This document shows positions 34,682-42,671 of a stretch of 64,000 nucleotides of DNA, in pieces. The position numbers and the translations under genes were made by a program. Numbering within the stretch: position 1 is the first letter of the stretch; the number at the start of each line of letters is the position of its first letter. This stretch comes from Paraburkholderia acidisoli (GTDB taxonomy: Bacteria; Pseudomonadota; Gammaproteobacteria; Burkholderiales; Burkholderiaceae), in NCBI RefSeq assembly GCF_009789675.1, contig NZ_CP046915.1, positions 186,001 through 250,000 on the forward strand, given 5' to 3'. Below the pieces are notes generated by a model, which was not told the origin of the DNA, made no database searches, and saw only the letters and a list, made by a program, of their open reading frames with translations.

Positions 34682-35386
34682 TCACTCGCCCAGCAACGTG
34701 CCGAACCCCAGCGACGGCGCGCGAATGCCCAGCTTGCGCAGGCAGTACCACAGCAGCGCGGCGTTGCTCGTGATCACCGGCTTTCCCACGGCTTTTTCGA
34801 TCGGCTCGATCACGCCGCTCACGCGAATGCCCGCGCAACTGATCAACACGGCGTCGTATTCGCGCGGCAGGCGCGTGGCGAGGTCGAACCACACCTCGGG
34901 CGGCAACGTGCCCTGCTCGAACGGCGTGCCGCACGCGCGGCTCGCTTCGGCCACGACGTGCAAGCCGCGCTGCGCGAAAAACGTCTGCTCCGCCGCCACC
35001 ACGTGCGCGCCGTAGGCCGTAACCAGACCGAGCCTGGTCGCGCCCAGCGCCTCGCAGGCGGCGAGCACGGCTTCAATTGTCGTGACGGCGCCGATGTTCG
35101 TCGCGGCCCGCACGCGGGCATTGATTGCCTCGACGCCGTTCACCACGCCGGCCGCCGTGCAGTTCGTCGCGATCAGGTCGACCCGCGCGTCGGCGAGCAG
35201 TTGCGCGTGCTGTTCGATATCGTCGATCAGCGTACGGTCGGACTCGATCGACGTGTCGCGAAACGGCAGGCGCGTGGTGAGGAACTGCACGCCCTCGGGC
35301 GCCATCGCCTGAATCTCGAAGTCGCATAAGCCGCCCGACGGATACAGATGACCGATGCGCGCGAGATGACCGAAACCGATGCTCAT
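34682..35386 (-). CDS. Asp/Glu racemase-superfamily protein (maleate isomerase / arylmalonate decarboxylase-like)
   Basis: 234 residues, ATG 35386. Both superfamily active-site cysteines are in place: IATNCTAAG in the first half and LISCAGIRVSG in the second. GHLYPSGGLCDFEIQAMAPEGVQF at the start and VTAYG in the middle fit the maleate cis-trans isomerase/arylmalonate decarboxylase branch. Reactions of this superfamily include maleate-fumarate isomerisation, hydantoin racemisation and decarboxylation of malonates. It lies 35 bp downstream of the EthD-like gene and is probably the last gene of the Rieske oxygenase operon. With the asparaginase-type hydrolase nearby, release of ammonia and isomerisation of a C4 diacid would fit (inference). 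Confidence 0.85.
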   Translation of the reverse strand: MSIGFGHLARIGHLYPSGGLCDFEIQAMAPEGVQFLTTRLPFRDTSIESDRTLIDDIEQHAQLLADARVDLIATNCTAAGVVNGVEAINARVRAATNIGAVTTIEAVLAACEALGATRLGLVTAYGAHVVAAEQTFFAQRGLHVVAEASRACGTPFEQGTLPPEVWFDLATRLPREYDAVLISCAGIRVSGVIEPIEKAVGKPVITSNAALLWYCLRKLGIRAPSLGFGTLLGE

Positions 35387-35421
35387 ACCTGCCCCCGTTC
35401 GTGGGTGAAACGCGGCCCGCG

Positions 35422-36123
35422 TTACGCGAACACCTTCGTGCGCGTCGCCATCGGATGATGGATATTGCTGCCCTTGAACGGCGGGAATCGTTCGAAGTCC
35501 TGACGCATGGCGTGACGCACCGGCGAGTGCATCGCCTCGGTAATCGCCTGCGCGCTGTCGAACATCAGCTTGTTGCGCTGCATGTAATGCACGCGCGGCC
35601 ACGGCATCGCGTCGAGCCAGTCGATGCGCGTGAAAATCTCGATCTCGCGCACGCCCGGAAAGTCGAACATGATCTGCGGATGATGCGTGAGGTAGTAATT
35701 GATCCACTCGTCGAAATCGAGCGCATGGCCGGGGTAATGCACGAGGAATTGACACGGCAGTGCGCCCGCGGGCACGCGCGCCTGCGCATCGGCAACCGGG
35801 AACGGCCGGCGCAGCATGGCCTGCTGTTCCACGCGGCAACCCGCGAGGCTGGGCAAACTGGCCGTGGCGAGTGCCTGCAGATGGCCGCCCTGCGCGATGG
35901 GCGCCTCGAGATCGAACACCGTGTCGTAGTCGAGCTGTATCGCGAAGATCGGCGAGGGGCCGTCCTGCGTGTAGAAGTCGTCGGCGGATTCGGGCGTGTA
36001 GAGACGCGAACGGCGCAGCGCGGGCGTGGTCTCGACAATAGCGGCAATGCGCTCCAGTTCGGCGGCCGAAATGCGCGCTGCCGGGTCCGTGTGCACCCAG
36101 GTCACGAGGTATGAGAACTGCAT
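35422..36123 (-). CDS. EthD-like (dimeric alpha-beta barrel) protein
   Basis: 233 residues, ATG 36123 with AGGAGG eleven bases upstream. Two ferredoxin-like halves are suggested: MQFSYLVTWVHTDP...SRLYTPESADDFYTQDG with FAIQLDYDTVFDLE, and FLVHYPGHALDFDEWINYYLTHHPQIMFDFPGVREIEIFTRID, which matches the EthD pattern. EthD-like proteins accompany oxygenase systems, but their roles are mostly undefined. The two halves may come from domain duplication. It lies 29 bp after the asparaginase gene in the operon. Confidence 0.75.
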   Translation of the reverse strand: MQFSYLVTWVHTDPAARISAAELERIAAIVETTPALRRSRLYTPESADDFYTQDGPSPIFAIQLDYDTVFDLEAPIAQGGHLQALATASLPSLAGCRVEQQAMLRRPFPVADAQARVPAGALPCQFLVHYPGHALDFDEWINYYLTHHPQIMFDFPGVREIEIFTRIDWLDAMPWPRVHYMQRNKLMFDSAQAITEAMHSPVRHAMRQDFERFPPFKGSNIHHPMATRTKVFA

Positions 36124-36152
36124 GATGCGAATGGCCTCCTTTGCCGCGGCGT

Positions 36153-37238
36153 TCACAACGCCAGCAGGATAGTTTGAATGGATTCGCGCCGCAGCGCTGG
36201 ATCGTCGGACTGCGCGGCGGCCGAAGTCAGCGCGAGCATGAGCGCGATGCGCAGCTTGTGCGGCGCTAGGTCGCCGCCGGCGATCACCCCCTCGCGCGCG
36301 AGAAACGCCTGCGGCGGCACCACGCCGCGTGCCGCGCGGCTCGACTGCACGACCACCACGCCCGCTTCCACGGCCTTGCGGTACGCGGCCGCTTCTCCCG
36401 CCGCCGGACGCCCCGGCACGAGTCCCGCGCTGACGATGCCCGCCGTGCCCGCGGCCACGAGCGCGTCGATCGCCGCGCCATCGGCGCCCGCGTAGGACAT
36501 GACGATATCCACGCGCGGCAGTTCGAATGGCGCCCCCGGTTCGAGCAACGCGCGCGAGAACCACGCGGTGCCGCTCTCGCCGCTCGCGCCAATTTTCGCG
36601 CTCGCGCCGCGCCGCCAACTGATGCGCGAGTCCGGTTCGATGCGCGCGAGCGGCCCGTAACCCGGCGCCTCGAACGCATTCAGCTCGAAGCTCGCCGCCT
36701 TGGTCACGTCACGCGGCGAAAACAGCCAGCCGTCCATGGCCACGAGCACGCCGTGCGCGGCGCTTTGCGGGTCGCGCGCCGCCGCGATCGCGCCGCGCAG
36801 ATTCGCGGGCACGTCGCTGCCCGCGGTGTTGGCGGGCCGCTGCGCACCGGTGACGATCACCGGCTGGGGAACGTCGTGCACGAGTTGCAGGAACCACGCC
36901 GTTTCCTCGAGCGTGGCCGTGCCGTGCGTGACCACGAAGCCCGTGATGGACGGGTCCGCGAGCGCCGTGCGCTGGATCAGGCGCGCGAGTTCGACCCAGT
37001 CGGCGGGTTGAATCGCCACGCTGCCGAGGCTGCGAAACGTCACGGGCAAGAGTTCGACGTCGGGGGCGAGTTCGCCGAGCGTGGCGAGCAACGTGTCGAT
37101 GGGATGCACCACGCCGCTTTCCGAATACTCGATCCAGTCGAACGGGCCGCGCGCGTGCATGGCGAACGTGCCGCCCGTGCCGATCACGGCAATCTTCGGC
37201 ATGGCGCCGCGGGGCGTTTCAGTCGGTAAGGAAGCCAT
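36153..37238 (-). CDS. Asparaginase-family amidohydrolase
   Basis: 361 residues. The two family signatures are present: GTGGTFAM near the N-terminus (first catalytic Thr) and FVVTHGTATLEETAWFL (second Thr, with the TDG-like Asp position replaced by THGT). GPLARIEPDSRISW and SSRAARGVVPP follow as in type I/II asparaginases. In a catabolic operon the substrate may be an amide intermediate such as a maleamate or ureido acid rather than asparagine. There is no signal peptide, so it is cytoplasmic. ATG 37202 (MPKIAVIG) is an alternative start closer to the family N-terminus. Confidence 0.87.
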   Translation of the reverse strand: MASLPTETPRGAMPKIAVIGTGGTFAMHARGPFDWIEYSESGVVHPIDTLLATLGELAPDVELLPVTFRSLGSVAIQPADWVELARLIQRTALADPSITGFVVTHGTATLEETAWFLQLVHDVPQPVIVTGAQRPANTAGSDVPANLRGAIAAARDPQSAAHGVLVAMDGWLFSPRDVTKAASFELNAFEAPGYGPLARIEPDSRISWRRGASAKIGASGESGTAWFSRALLEPGAPFELPRVDIVMSYAGADGAAIDALVAAGTAGIVSAGLVPGRPAAGEAAAYRKAVEAGVVVVQSSRAARGVVPPQAFLAREGVIAGGDLAPHKLRIALMLALTSAAAQSDDPALRRESIQTILLAL

Positions 37239-37243
37239 CGTTT

Positions 37244-37669
37244 TCAGCGGCTCAAGCGCACGTAGAGGTTGCCATCGTCCACACGCACGTCATGGCGGCG
37301 CGTGTCGCGCACGATGGGCGCGGTCGTGCCCTTGCCCGTGCGCACGTCGACGAGACCCGCATGCAGCGGACACTCGATCTCGTGGCCGTCGAGAAACCCT
37401 TCGCTCAGGAGCGCGTTGCCGTGCGTGCAGATGTCGTCGAGCGCGTGGATTTCGCCATCGACACGAAAGAGGCCCACTTTCACGGCGTCGATCGTAACGC
37501 CGAGACAGTCGTTCTCGCCGAAGCACGCGTCGAGCGCGCCGATCAGATGCCACGCCGCGGAACCGGCGTTCGCGGCGACCGCGCCGCTACTGGCGGCCAC
37601 GGCATCGCTCGCACAAGCGGCCGCCTGCACGGTGCGGCCGCACACGGCGGCAATCGGAATGACTTTCAT
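37244..37669 (-). CDS. Rieske [2Fe-2S] ferredoxin
   Basis: 141 residues, ATG 37669, overlapping the upstream stop. The cluster ligands are Cys81-His83 (CTHGNALL) and Cys100-His103 (CPLHAG), as in ferredoxins of naphthalene-type dioxygenases. The typical ferredoxin is about 105 residues; here an Ala-rich N-terminal insert of roughly 35 residues with two cysteines precedes WHLIGALDACF. It should carry electrons from the reductase at 40102-41421 to the oxygenase at 42672-43979. Confidence 0.92.
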   Translation of the reverse strand: MKVIPIAAVCGRTVQAAACASDAVAASSGAVAANAGSAAWHLIGALDACFGENDCLGVTIDAVKVGLFRVDGEIHALDDICTHGNALLSEGFLDGHEIECPLHAGLVDVRTGKGTTAPIVRDTRRHDVRVDDGNLYVRLSR

Positions 37670-38604
37670 AGCGCGTAGTCCTTTTGCAAATTGACGACTT
37701 CGTGACGCTTCATCGCGCCGATCAGATCCGCGACGCGCGCAATGCCGCGTTCCTCGCAGAACGCGCGCATGCCGTCGATCACGCGCGGCATGGCGGTGGG
37801 CGTGATGAAGTTGGCCGTGCCGACCTGCACCGCCGTGCAGCCCGCGAGCATGAACTCGATGGCGTCTTCGGCCGAACCGATGCCGCCGCAGCCGATCACG
37901 GGAATCTCCACCGCTTCGGCGCATTGGTACGCCATGCGCAGGAGAATGGGCTTGGTGGCCGCGCCGGTCAGGCCGCCCATCACGTTCGCCACGCGCGGCT
38001 TGAACGTCTTCACGTCGATCGCCATGGCGAGAATCGCGTTGCTGCACACGAGCGCGTCGGCGCCGGCGGCCTGCGCGGCGAGCGCGACTTCGACCATGTT
38101 GCCCGCGTTCGGCGTCATCTTGACCCACACGGGAATACGCGTGCTCGACTTCATCGCGCTCACCACCTGATACGTGGCTTCCGGGTCCATGCCGAACGCC
38201 TTGCCGTTCTTCTTCAGGTTCGGGCACGACACGTTGGCCTCGATCGCCGCGATGCCGCTCGCGCCGAGGCGCGCCGCCAGCTCGCCGAATTCGGCCGCCG
38301 AATTCGCCGAAATACTGCCGACGATGGGCGGCGTATAGCGTTGATAAAACGGCACCGTGGTGTTGACGTAGTAGTCCGCGCCCTTGCTCGGAATGCCGAT
38401 CGAGAACAGCGTGGCGTCCTTGAATTCGGCGACGCGCGGCGGCGGCACGCCTTCGCGGATATCGGCGGTGATCGTCTTGGTGACGATCGCGCCGAGACAG
38501 TTGAGATCGAACACGCGCGCGTTGCCGTCGGCGAAGGTGCCCGAGGCGGGCATGACGGGATTGGCGAGCGTGAGTCCGCCCACCTTGACGCTCAGATCTA
38601 CCAT
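37666..38604 (-). CDS. Dihydroorotate-dehydrogenase-like flavoprotein (class 1B PyrD / PreA type)
   Basis: 312 residues. KVGGLTLANPVMPASGTF, EANVSCPNL, VWVKMTPNAGNM, ANVMGGLTGAATKPILL and GCGGIGSAEDAIEFMLAGCTAVQVGTAN are the FMN-binding landmarks of class 1B dihydroorotate dehydrogenases and of dihydropyrimidine dehydrogenase PreA. The catalytic base Cys is in NVSCPN. The partner gene upstream encodes a PyrK-like subunit (7-bp overlap). A housekeeping PyrD is not expected inside an oxygenase operon, so it may oxidise or reduce a pyrimidine-like or hydroaromatic intermediate. Confidence 0.9.
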   Translation of the reverse strand: MVDLSVKVGGLTLANPVMPASGTFADGNARVFDLNCLGAIVTKTITADIREGVPPPRVAEFKDATLFSIGIPSKGADYYVNTTVPFYQRYTPPIVGSISANSAAEFGELAARLGASGIAAIEANVSCPNLKKNGKAFGMDPEATYQVVSAMKSSTRIPVWVKMTPNAGNMVEVALAAQAAGADALVCSNAILAMAIDVKTFKPRVANVMGGLTGAATKPILLRMAYQCAEAVEIPVIGCGGIGSAEDAIEFMLAGCTAVQVGTANFITPTAMPRVIDGMRAFCEERGIARVADLIGAMKRHEVVNLQKDYAL

Positions 38605-39467
38605 GATGTCGTTTCCTGCAAGTCGAAGACGGGGCCGTCCCAGCACACGCGCCGGAAGGTCAGACGGTCGGAATCCGCGCGTTCGCGGAACGGGCGCACG
38701 CACGCGTAGCACGAACCGATGCCGCAGCCCATGTGCTGCTCGATGGCGGTCTGGCCCGCCACCCGCCACGTTTTGCCGAGCTTTTGCAGCAGCATCAGCA
38801 AGCGGTTCGAGCCGCAGGTGGAAAGAAAGTCGAACGGCGTTTGCGCGTGCAGCGCCTCGAGCTGCGCTTCGAGGCGCGCGGGGTCGCTGCTGCCGTCTTC
38901 GTCGGTGACGATATGCACGGCCGCGCCCACTTCGCGCAGGCGCTCGGCCGACATCACCAGCGCCGGGCTGCGCGCGCTCAATACGGCCGTCACGCGCGCG
39001 CCCTGCGCGATCGCATGGGCGGCGAGCGGCGATAGCGTGGCGAGACCCACGCCGCGCGCGACCAGCAGCACGTGGCGCGTGCCCGCGGGCAAGGCGAAAC
39101 CGCGCCCGAGCGGCCCGAGCGCATCGAGCGTGTCGCCGGGTTGCAGCGTGGCCAGGCCTTGCGTGCCCGTGCCCTGCACCTTGTAGAGAAACTCGACGGT
39201 GCGCGCGGCGGAATCGGCGCCGTAGACGCTCATCGGCCGGCGCAGGAACGACGTGCCCGACGCGCCCGGCGGGCACGCGAGATGGAAGAACTGGCCCGGC
39301 TGCGCGCCCGCGGCGCCGGCGGGCGCGGCGACGATCATGTGCCGGTACTCGGCGTTCACGGGCGTGTTTTGCAGCACCTCGCACGCGTGTTCGGCAATGT
39401 CGAGCGCGGCGCTGCCGCAGCACGCATCGGTGTGAGTCGCGCACGGCGACGCAATGACTTCGGTCAT
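38598..39467 (-). CDS. PyrK-like FAD/[2Fe-2S] electron-transfer subunit
   Basis: 289 residues. The N-terminal FAD-binding barrel (GQFFHLACP, FLRRPMSVYG), NAD-binding region (VLLVARGVGLATLSPLA) and C-terminal cluster MGCGIGSCYACVRP with a following VCWDGPVF match PyrK, the NAD-linked partner of class 1B dihydroorotate dehydrogenase. It overlaps the PyrD-like gene and forms the expected heterotetramer with it. A Cys-rich N-terminal extension (CATHTDACCGSA) is unusual for PyrK. Confidence 0.9.
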   Translation of the reverse strand: MTEVIASPCATHTDACCGSAALDIAEHACEVLQNTPVNAEYRHMIVAAPAGAAGAQPGQFFHLACPPGASGTSFLRRPMSVYGADSAARTVEFLYKVQGTGTQGLATLQPGDTLDALGPLGRGFALPAGTRHVLLVARGVGLATLSPLAAHAIAQGARVTAVLSARSPALVMSAERLREVGAAVHIVTDEDGSSDPARLEAQLEALHAQTPFDFLSTCGSNRLLMLLQKLGKTWRVAGQTAIEQHMGCGIGSCYACVRPFRERADSDRLTFRRVCWDGPVFDLQETTSW

Positions 39468-40105
39468 GACTGGTTGTCCTCGGTGCGGGCGGCGCGTAAC
39501 GCGTCGAGATCCGCGAAATTACCGGCGATCGGCAAAGGGCCGTCGGCCAGCGTCATCATGTGGAGCGTTTCGAATTTCATGTAGTGAATCCGCCACTGGC
39601 CGCTCGCTTCGCGCCGATAGTGCTCGGTCGTCACGGCGCCGAGCCAGACCGCGCCTGCGCTTGCGTTCTCATCGGCGTTCTCATCGGCATTCGCGTTGGC
39701 GCCTTCGCGCAGGGCGATCTGCGTCAGACGCCAGTTGGCCTGCGCTTCGCCGCGCGGCACGTCCACGTTCAAGGACGCGCTCACGTAGTAATGCATCGCG
39801 AAGCGCCACGGCGAGGCCAGAAACCAGCGCTCGATGGCCGCGCGCCCGACGAGATCGCCGCCGAAGCCGTTGCCGCCCGCCCACACAGCGTCTTCGGTGA
39901 AACAGGCGGCTTGCTGACGGGCGATGTCGGCGAGTGCCTCGCCTTCGAGCTTGCGGTAATCGCCGCTGTACTTGGCGTCCGCGAGCGCGCCGTAGTGCGC
40001 TTTGAGCGCGCGGATCGACTCGATCGCTTCGAGGCGTTCGACGCGCGCTTCCAGCGTGTCGTCCTGCGCGCGCGCGTTCGCCATTCCCATCGACACGACG
40101 TTCAT
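39464..40105 (-). CDS. NTF2/SnoaL-like protein, possible oxygenase-associated subunit
   Basis: 213 residues. LEAIESIRALKAHYGALADAKYSG, CFTEDAVWAG, HYYVSASLNVDV and WRIHYMKFETLHMM fit the NTF2-like cone fold, as found in ring-hydroxylating dioxygenase beta subunits and SnoaL cyclases. A loop of ANADENADENASAG is encoded by an exact 12-bp tandem duplication (39663-39686). It overlaps both neighbours by four bases. It may be the beta subunit, a stabiliser or an enzyme acting on an intermediate; sequence does not decide. Confidence 0.8.
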   Translation of the reverse strand: MNVVSMGMANARAQDDTLEARVERLEAIESIRALKAHYGALADAKYSGDYRKLEGEALADIARQQAACFTEDAVWAGGNGFGGDLVGRAAIERWFLASPWRFAMHYYVSASLNVDVPRGEAQANWRLTQIALREGANANADENADENASAGAVWLGAVTTEHYRREASGQWRIHYMKFETLHMMTLADGPLPIAGNFADLDALRAARTEDNQS

Positions 40106-41421
40106 GCGGCCAACTCCTTGAGCGGGATGCGCGGGTCGGCGAGCCGCGCGAGATCCACGGGCGCGGCGCTCGCCACGAGCTTTTCGAGGAAGCGCCGCTC
40201 GCGGCCCGCGTTTACGAGCACGCCCGCGACCACGCGGCCGTCGCGCACGCTCAGCGCCGCGCACGGTCCGGCGCCGGGCTCGCCGCGCAGCACGACTTCA
40301 TCGCGCGCGTCGGGCTGGCCGACCACCTGAATGTTGTTGCCGAGCTGGTCGGTCCACATCCACGGCGTTTCGCGATACGGCTGCGCGCGCCCGACGATGG
40401 CCTGCGCGACCGCGAGCGCCTGGTTCTCGGCGTTACGCCACGTTTCCTGGCGCAAGCCGCCACGCTCGCCCGTGCTGTCGAGTACGTGCGCGACGTCGCC
40501 CACGGCGTAGAGCCACGGCGCGGCGGGACTGCGGCAGGTTTCGTCGACGTCGACGCCTTGCCGGCCGGCGAGCCCCGTGCCCGCGAGAAACGCCGGCGCG
40601 CAGTCCACGCCGATGGCGATCAGCACGGTGTCGGCGGCGAGGTCGAACGCTTCGCTGGCGACGTTTTCCGGCGCGAGCGGTTTGCAGCGCACGGCGTAAC
40701 GGCCTGGCGACGCTTCCGCCGCTTCCGCTTCCTCTATCGCCTCGACGCCCACGCCCAGCTCCACGCGCACGCCGCGCGCACGATGCTCGCGCAGCAGCCA
40801 CGCCGACATCGCCGGCGGCAGGCAGCGCGCGAGCACGCGCTCGCCCGCTTCCAGCACCGTGACAGGCACGCCCAGATCGAGCGCCGACGACGCCACTTCC
40901 ATGCCGATCACGCCCGCGCCCACGATCACGAGACCGCGGCTTTCGCGCATTGCACGGCGCAGCGCGAGACTGTCGTCGACGGTACGCAGTACGTGCACGC
41001 CCGGCAGGTTCGCGCCGGGAATCGCGCCGTCGCGCGGCGCGCCGCCCGTGGCCACGACAAGACGATCGAACGGCACCTCCGCGCCGTTGGCCAGCGTGAG
41101 CACGCGTTGCGCGGCATCGAGCGCCACTACGCGTTCGTGCAGGCGCTCGACCCGCGCATCGCGCAACGCCGAAGGCTCCCAGAACGCCGCGGGCGCGAGC
41201 ACGATGGGCGACGTGGCGATCTGCGGTTCGGCTTCGCACGTCAGCCATTCCTTCGAAAGCGCGGGCCGTTCGTACGGCGGGTGACGCTCGTCGCCGATCA
41301 GCGTGATGCGTCCCGCGAAACCCAGCGAAACGAGTTGCTGCACCACGCGTCCGCCCGCATGACCCGCGCCGACCACCACGACATGCAGCGCGTCACCGGT
41401 TTGCGATGGCTCTTGATTCAT
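40102..41421 (-). CDS. FAD-dependent ferredoxin reductase of the Rieske oxygenase
   Basis: 439 residues. Dinucleotide motifs VVVGAGHAGGRV (FAD) and VIVGAGVIGMEVAS (NAD), ATGGAPR, and YAVGDVAHV near the C-terminus identify the rubredoxin/ferredoxin reductase family used by class IIB/III oxygenases (BphA4/PhdD type). It reduces the Rieske ferredoxin encoded 2.4 kb downstream. Overlaps of four bases with the NTF2-like gene indicate tight translational coupling. Confidence 0.93.
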   Translation of the reverse strand: MNQEPSQTGDALHVVVVGAGHAGGRVVQQLVSLGFAGRITLIGDERHPPYERPALSKEWLTCEAEPQIATSPIVLAPAAFWEPSALRDARVERLHERVVALDAAQRVLTLANGAEVPFDRLVVATGGAPRDGAIPGANLPGVHVLRTVDDSLALRRAMRESRGLVIVGAGVIGMEVASSALDLGVPVTVLEAGERVLARCLPPAMSAWLLREHRARGVRVELGVGVEAIEEAEAAEASPGRYAVRCKPLAPENVASEAFDLAADTVLIAIGVDCAPAFLAGTGLAGRQGVDVDETCRSPAAPWLYAVGDVAHVLDSTGERGGLRQETWRNAENQALAVAQAIVGRAQPYRETPWMWTDQLGNNIQVVGQPDARDEVVLRGEPGAGPCAALSVRDGRVVAGVLVNAGRERRFLEKLVASAAPVDLARLADPRIPLKELAA

Positions 41422-41430
41422 GACTCGACC

Positions 41431-41781
41431 TCACACGCTCGTGCCGGCGCGATACAGCACGCCCTTCGCGCCGAGGCACGTAAAGCGGCGCGGCTCGCGC
41501 GGCGGGATCAGGATCGCCTCGCCCGCAACGAGCCGGTAATGCTCGCCCGCCGCGTCGACATCGAACTCGCCTTCGAGAATCGCGACGACTTCCTCGCCGC
41601 GCGCATCCGCCGCTTCGTCGCGCACTTCGTGCGGCGCGAACACCGCGAATTCGGTGGTGAGCAACGCGCCTTCCGTGCGCAGCGTCTGACTCGCCGCCCG
41701 CGGATCGCGCCAGCGCTCGCCCGCCGCCACGTTGGTGCACTGCGCGATGCCGCCCGTCGTTACCTCAGCCTGGGAATTCAT
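41431..41781 (-). CDS. Cupin-domain protein (1)
   Basis: 116 residues. A single cupin barrel is seen: FAPHEVRDEAADARGEEVVAILEGEFDVDA and GEAILIPPREPRRFTCLG. Metal ligands normally found as HxHxxxxE are replaced by DARGEEVV, so metal binding is doubtful. It may sense or bind an intermediate. It is located nine bases upstream of the reductase gene in the operon. Confidence 0.82.
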   Translation of the reverse strand: MNSQAEVTTGGIAQCTNVAAGERWRDPRAASQTLRTEGALLTTEFAVFAPHEVRDEAADARGEEVVAILEGEFDVDAAGEHYRLVAGEAILIPPREPRRFTCLGAKGVLYRAGTSV

Positions 41782-41790
41782 TCGCTTTCC

Positions 41791-42198
41791 TTACGATCGA
41801 TTGGCGAGCGGGTAGTACGGCGTATCGTCCTGCGCGGCGTATTCCGCGCGCGCCGGCGACACCACGTTCAGCCGCATGCTCACGCCTTCCGCGCCGTAAC
41901 GGTTCTTGCCGTAGTGGCTGAGCCCGGCGGGAATGATCATCGCGTCGCCTTGCGCGAGCGTACGCTCGACGTCGGGCGTATCCGGACGCACCTCGAATAT
42001 CGAGCACGAGCCGAGCACCTGCAGCGACGCTTCCTCGCCGTGATCGTGCGCTTTCGCAGGCAGATTCGTCCCTTCCTGCTCGACGAACTTGATGACGGCC
42101 ACGCTCATCGTCTCGCCAATCATCGTCTTCATGTAGAGGCCGTTTTCGACCACGGTCTTCAAGCCGTGATCGATGCCAAACACGCGGCATTTCGCCAT
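41791..42198 (-). CDS. Cupin-domain protein (2)
   Basis: 135 residues, ATG 42198 with GGAGAG upstream. The first cupin motif AKAHDHGEEASLQVLGSCSIFE has the HxHxxE arrangement and the second is GDAMIIPAGLSHYG (His). A metal site is therefore likely, unlike the neighbouring cupin. Single-domain cupins in oxygenase operons can be ring-cleavage enzymes or isomerases; the reaction here is not determinable from sequence. Confidence 0.83.
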   Translation of the reverse strand: MAKCRVFGIDHGLKTVVENGLYMKTMIGETMSVAVIKFVEQEGTNLPAKAHDHGEEASLQVLGSCSIFEVRPDTPDVERTLAQGDAMIIPAGLSHYGKNRYGAEGVSMRLNVVSPARAEYAAQDDTPYYPLANRS

Positions 42199-42227
42199 AT
42201 TTCTCTCCTTCGGATCAGGGCGGGCGC

Positions 42228-42650
42228 TTACGGCAACGGGCGCATCACGAACGACTCGTCGGCGCGAAAGCGCGCGGAGTCGTAACCGTCGATCACGGCC
42301 GGCTGGTTGTAGAACTCGATCGCGGGCGCGATCTCGGCGAGCGAGAGCAGCAGATACATCAGCGTCATCGCTTCGGGATGCTCCGCTAGCGTCGCGAGCG
42401 CATAGCCGTTCAGATAACCGACCACGTCGTCCACCTGCGGCAGGATCGCGTCGCGAAACGCGAGAATCGCTTCCATGCCCACGGCATGGCGCTGCGCGTT
42501 GCGCGCCGTTTCGGTTTCGAGCGCCCACGTCGCCACGAACGGCGCGAGCGATTCGAAACCCGCGGGCAAGGTGCGCGCCGCCGGCGTTGTCTTGCCGATC
42601 GCTTTTTCGCCGATGAAGGTGATCGTCTGCGTGAAATTACCGGTACTCAT
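42228..42650 (-). CDS. Conserved-looking protein of unknown family
   Basis: 140 residues, ATG 42650. It is mostly helical (FRDAILPQVDDVVGYLNGYALATLAEHPEAMTLMYLLLSLAEIA broken by turns) and has no membrane span, signal peptide or Cys cluster. I recognise no domain. It lies between the oxygenase alpha gene (21-bp gap) and the cupin genes in the same operon, so a role as a small oxygenase-associated subunit or chaperone is conceivable, but this is inference only. Confidence 0.7.
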   Translation of the reverse strand: MSTGNFTQTITFIGEKAIGKTTPAARTLPAGFESLAPFVATWALETETARNAQRHAVGMEAILAFRDAILPQVDDVVGYLNGYALATLAEHPEAMTLMYLLLSLAEIAPAIEFYNQPAVIDGYDSARFRADESFVMRPLP

Positions 42651-42671
42651 GTTCGCTTCCTCGATGTTTCG

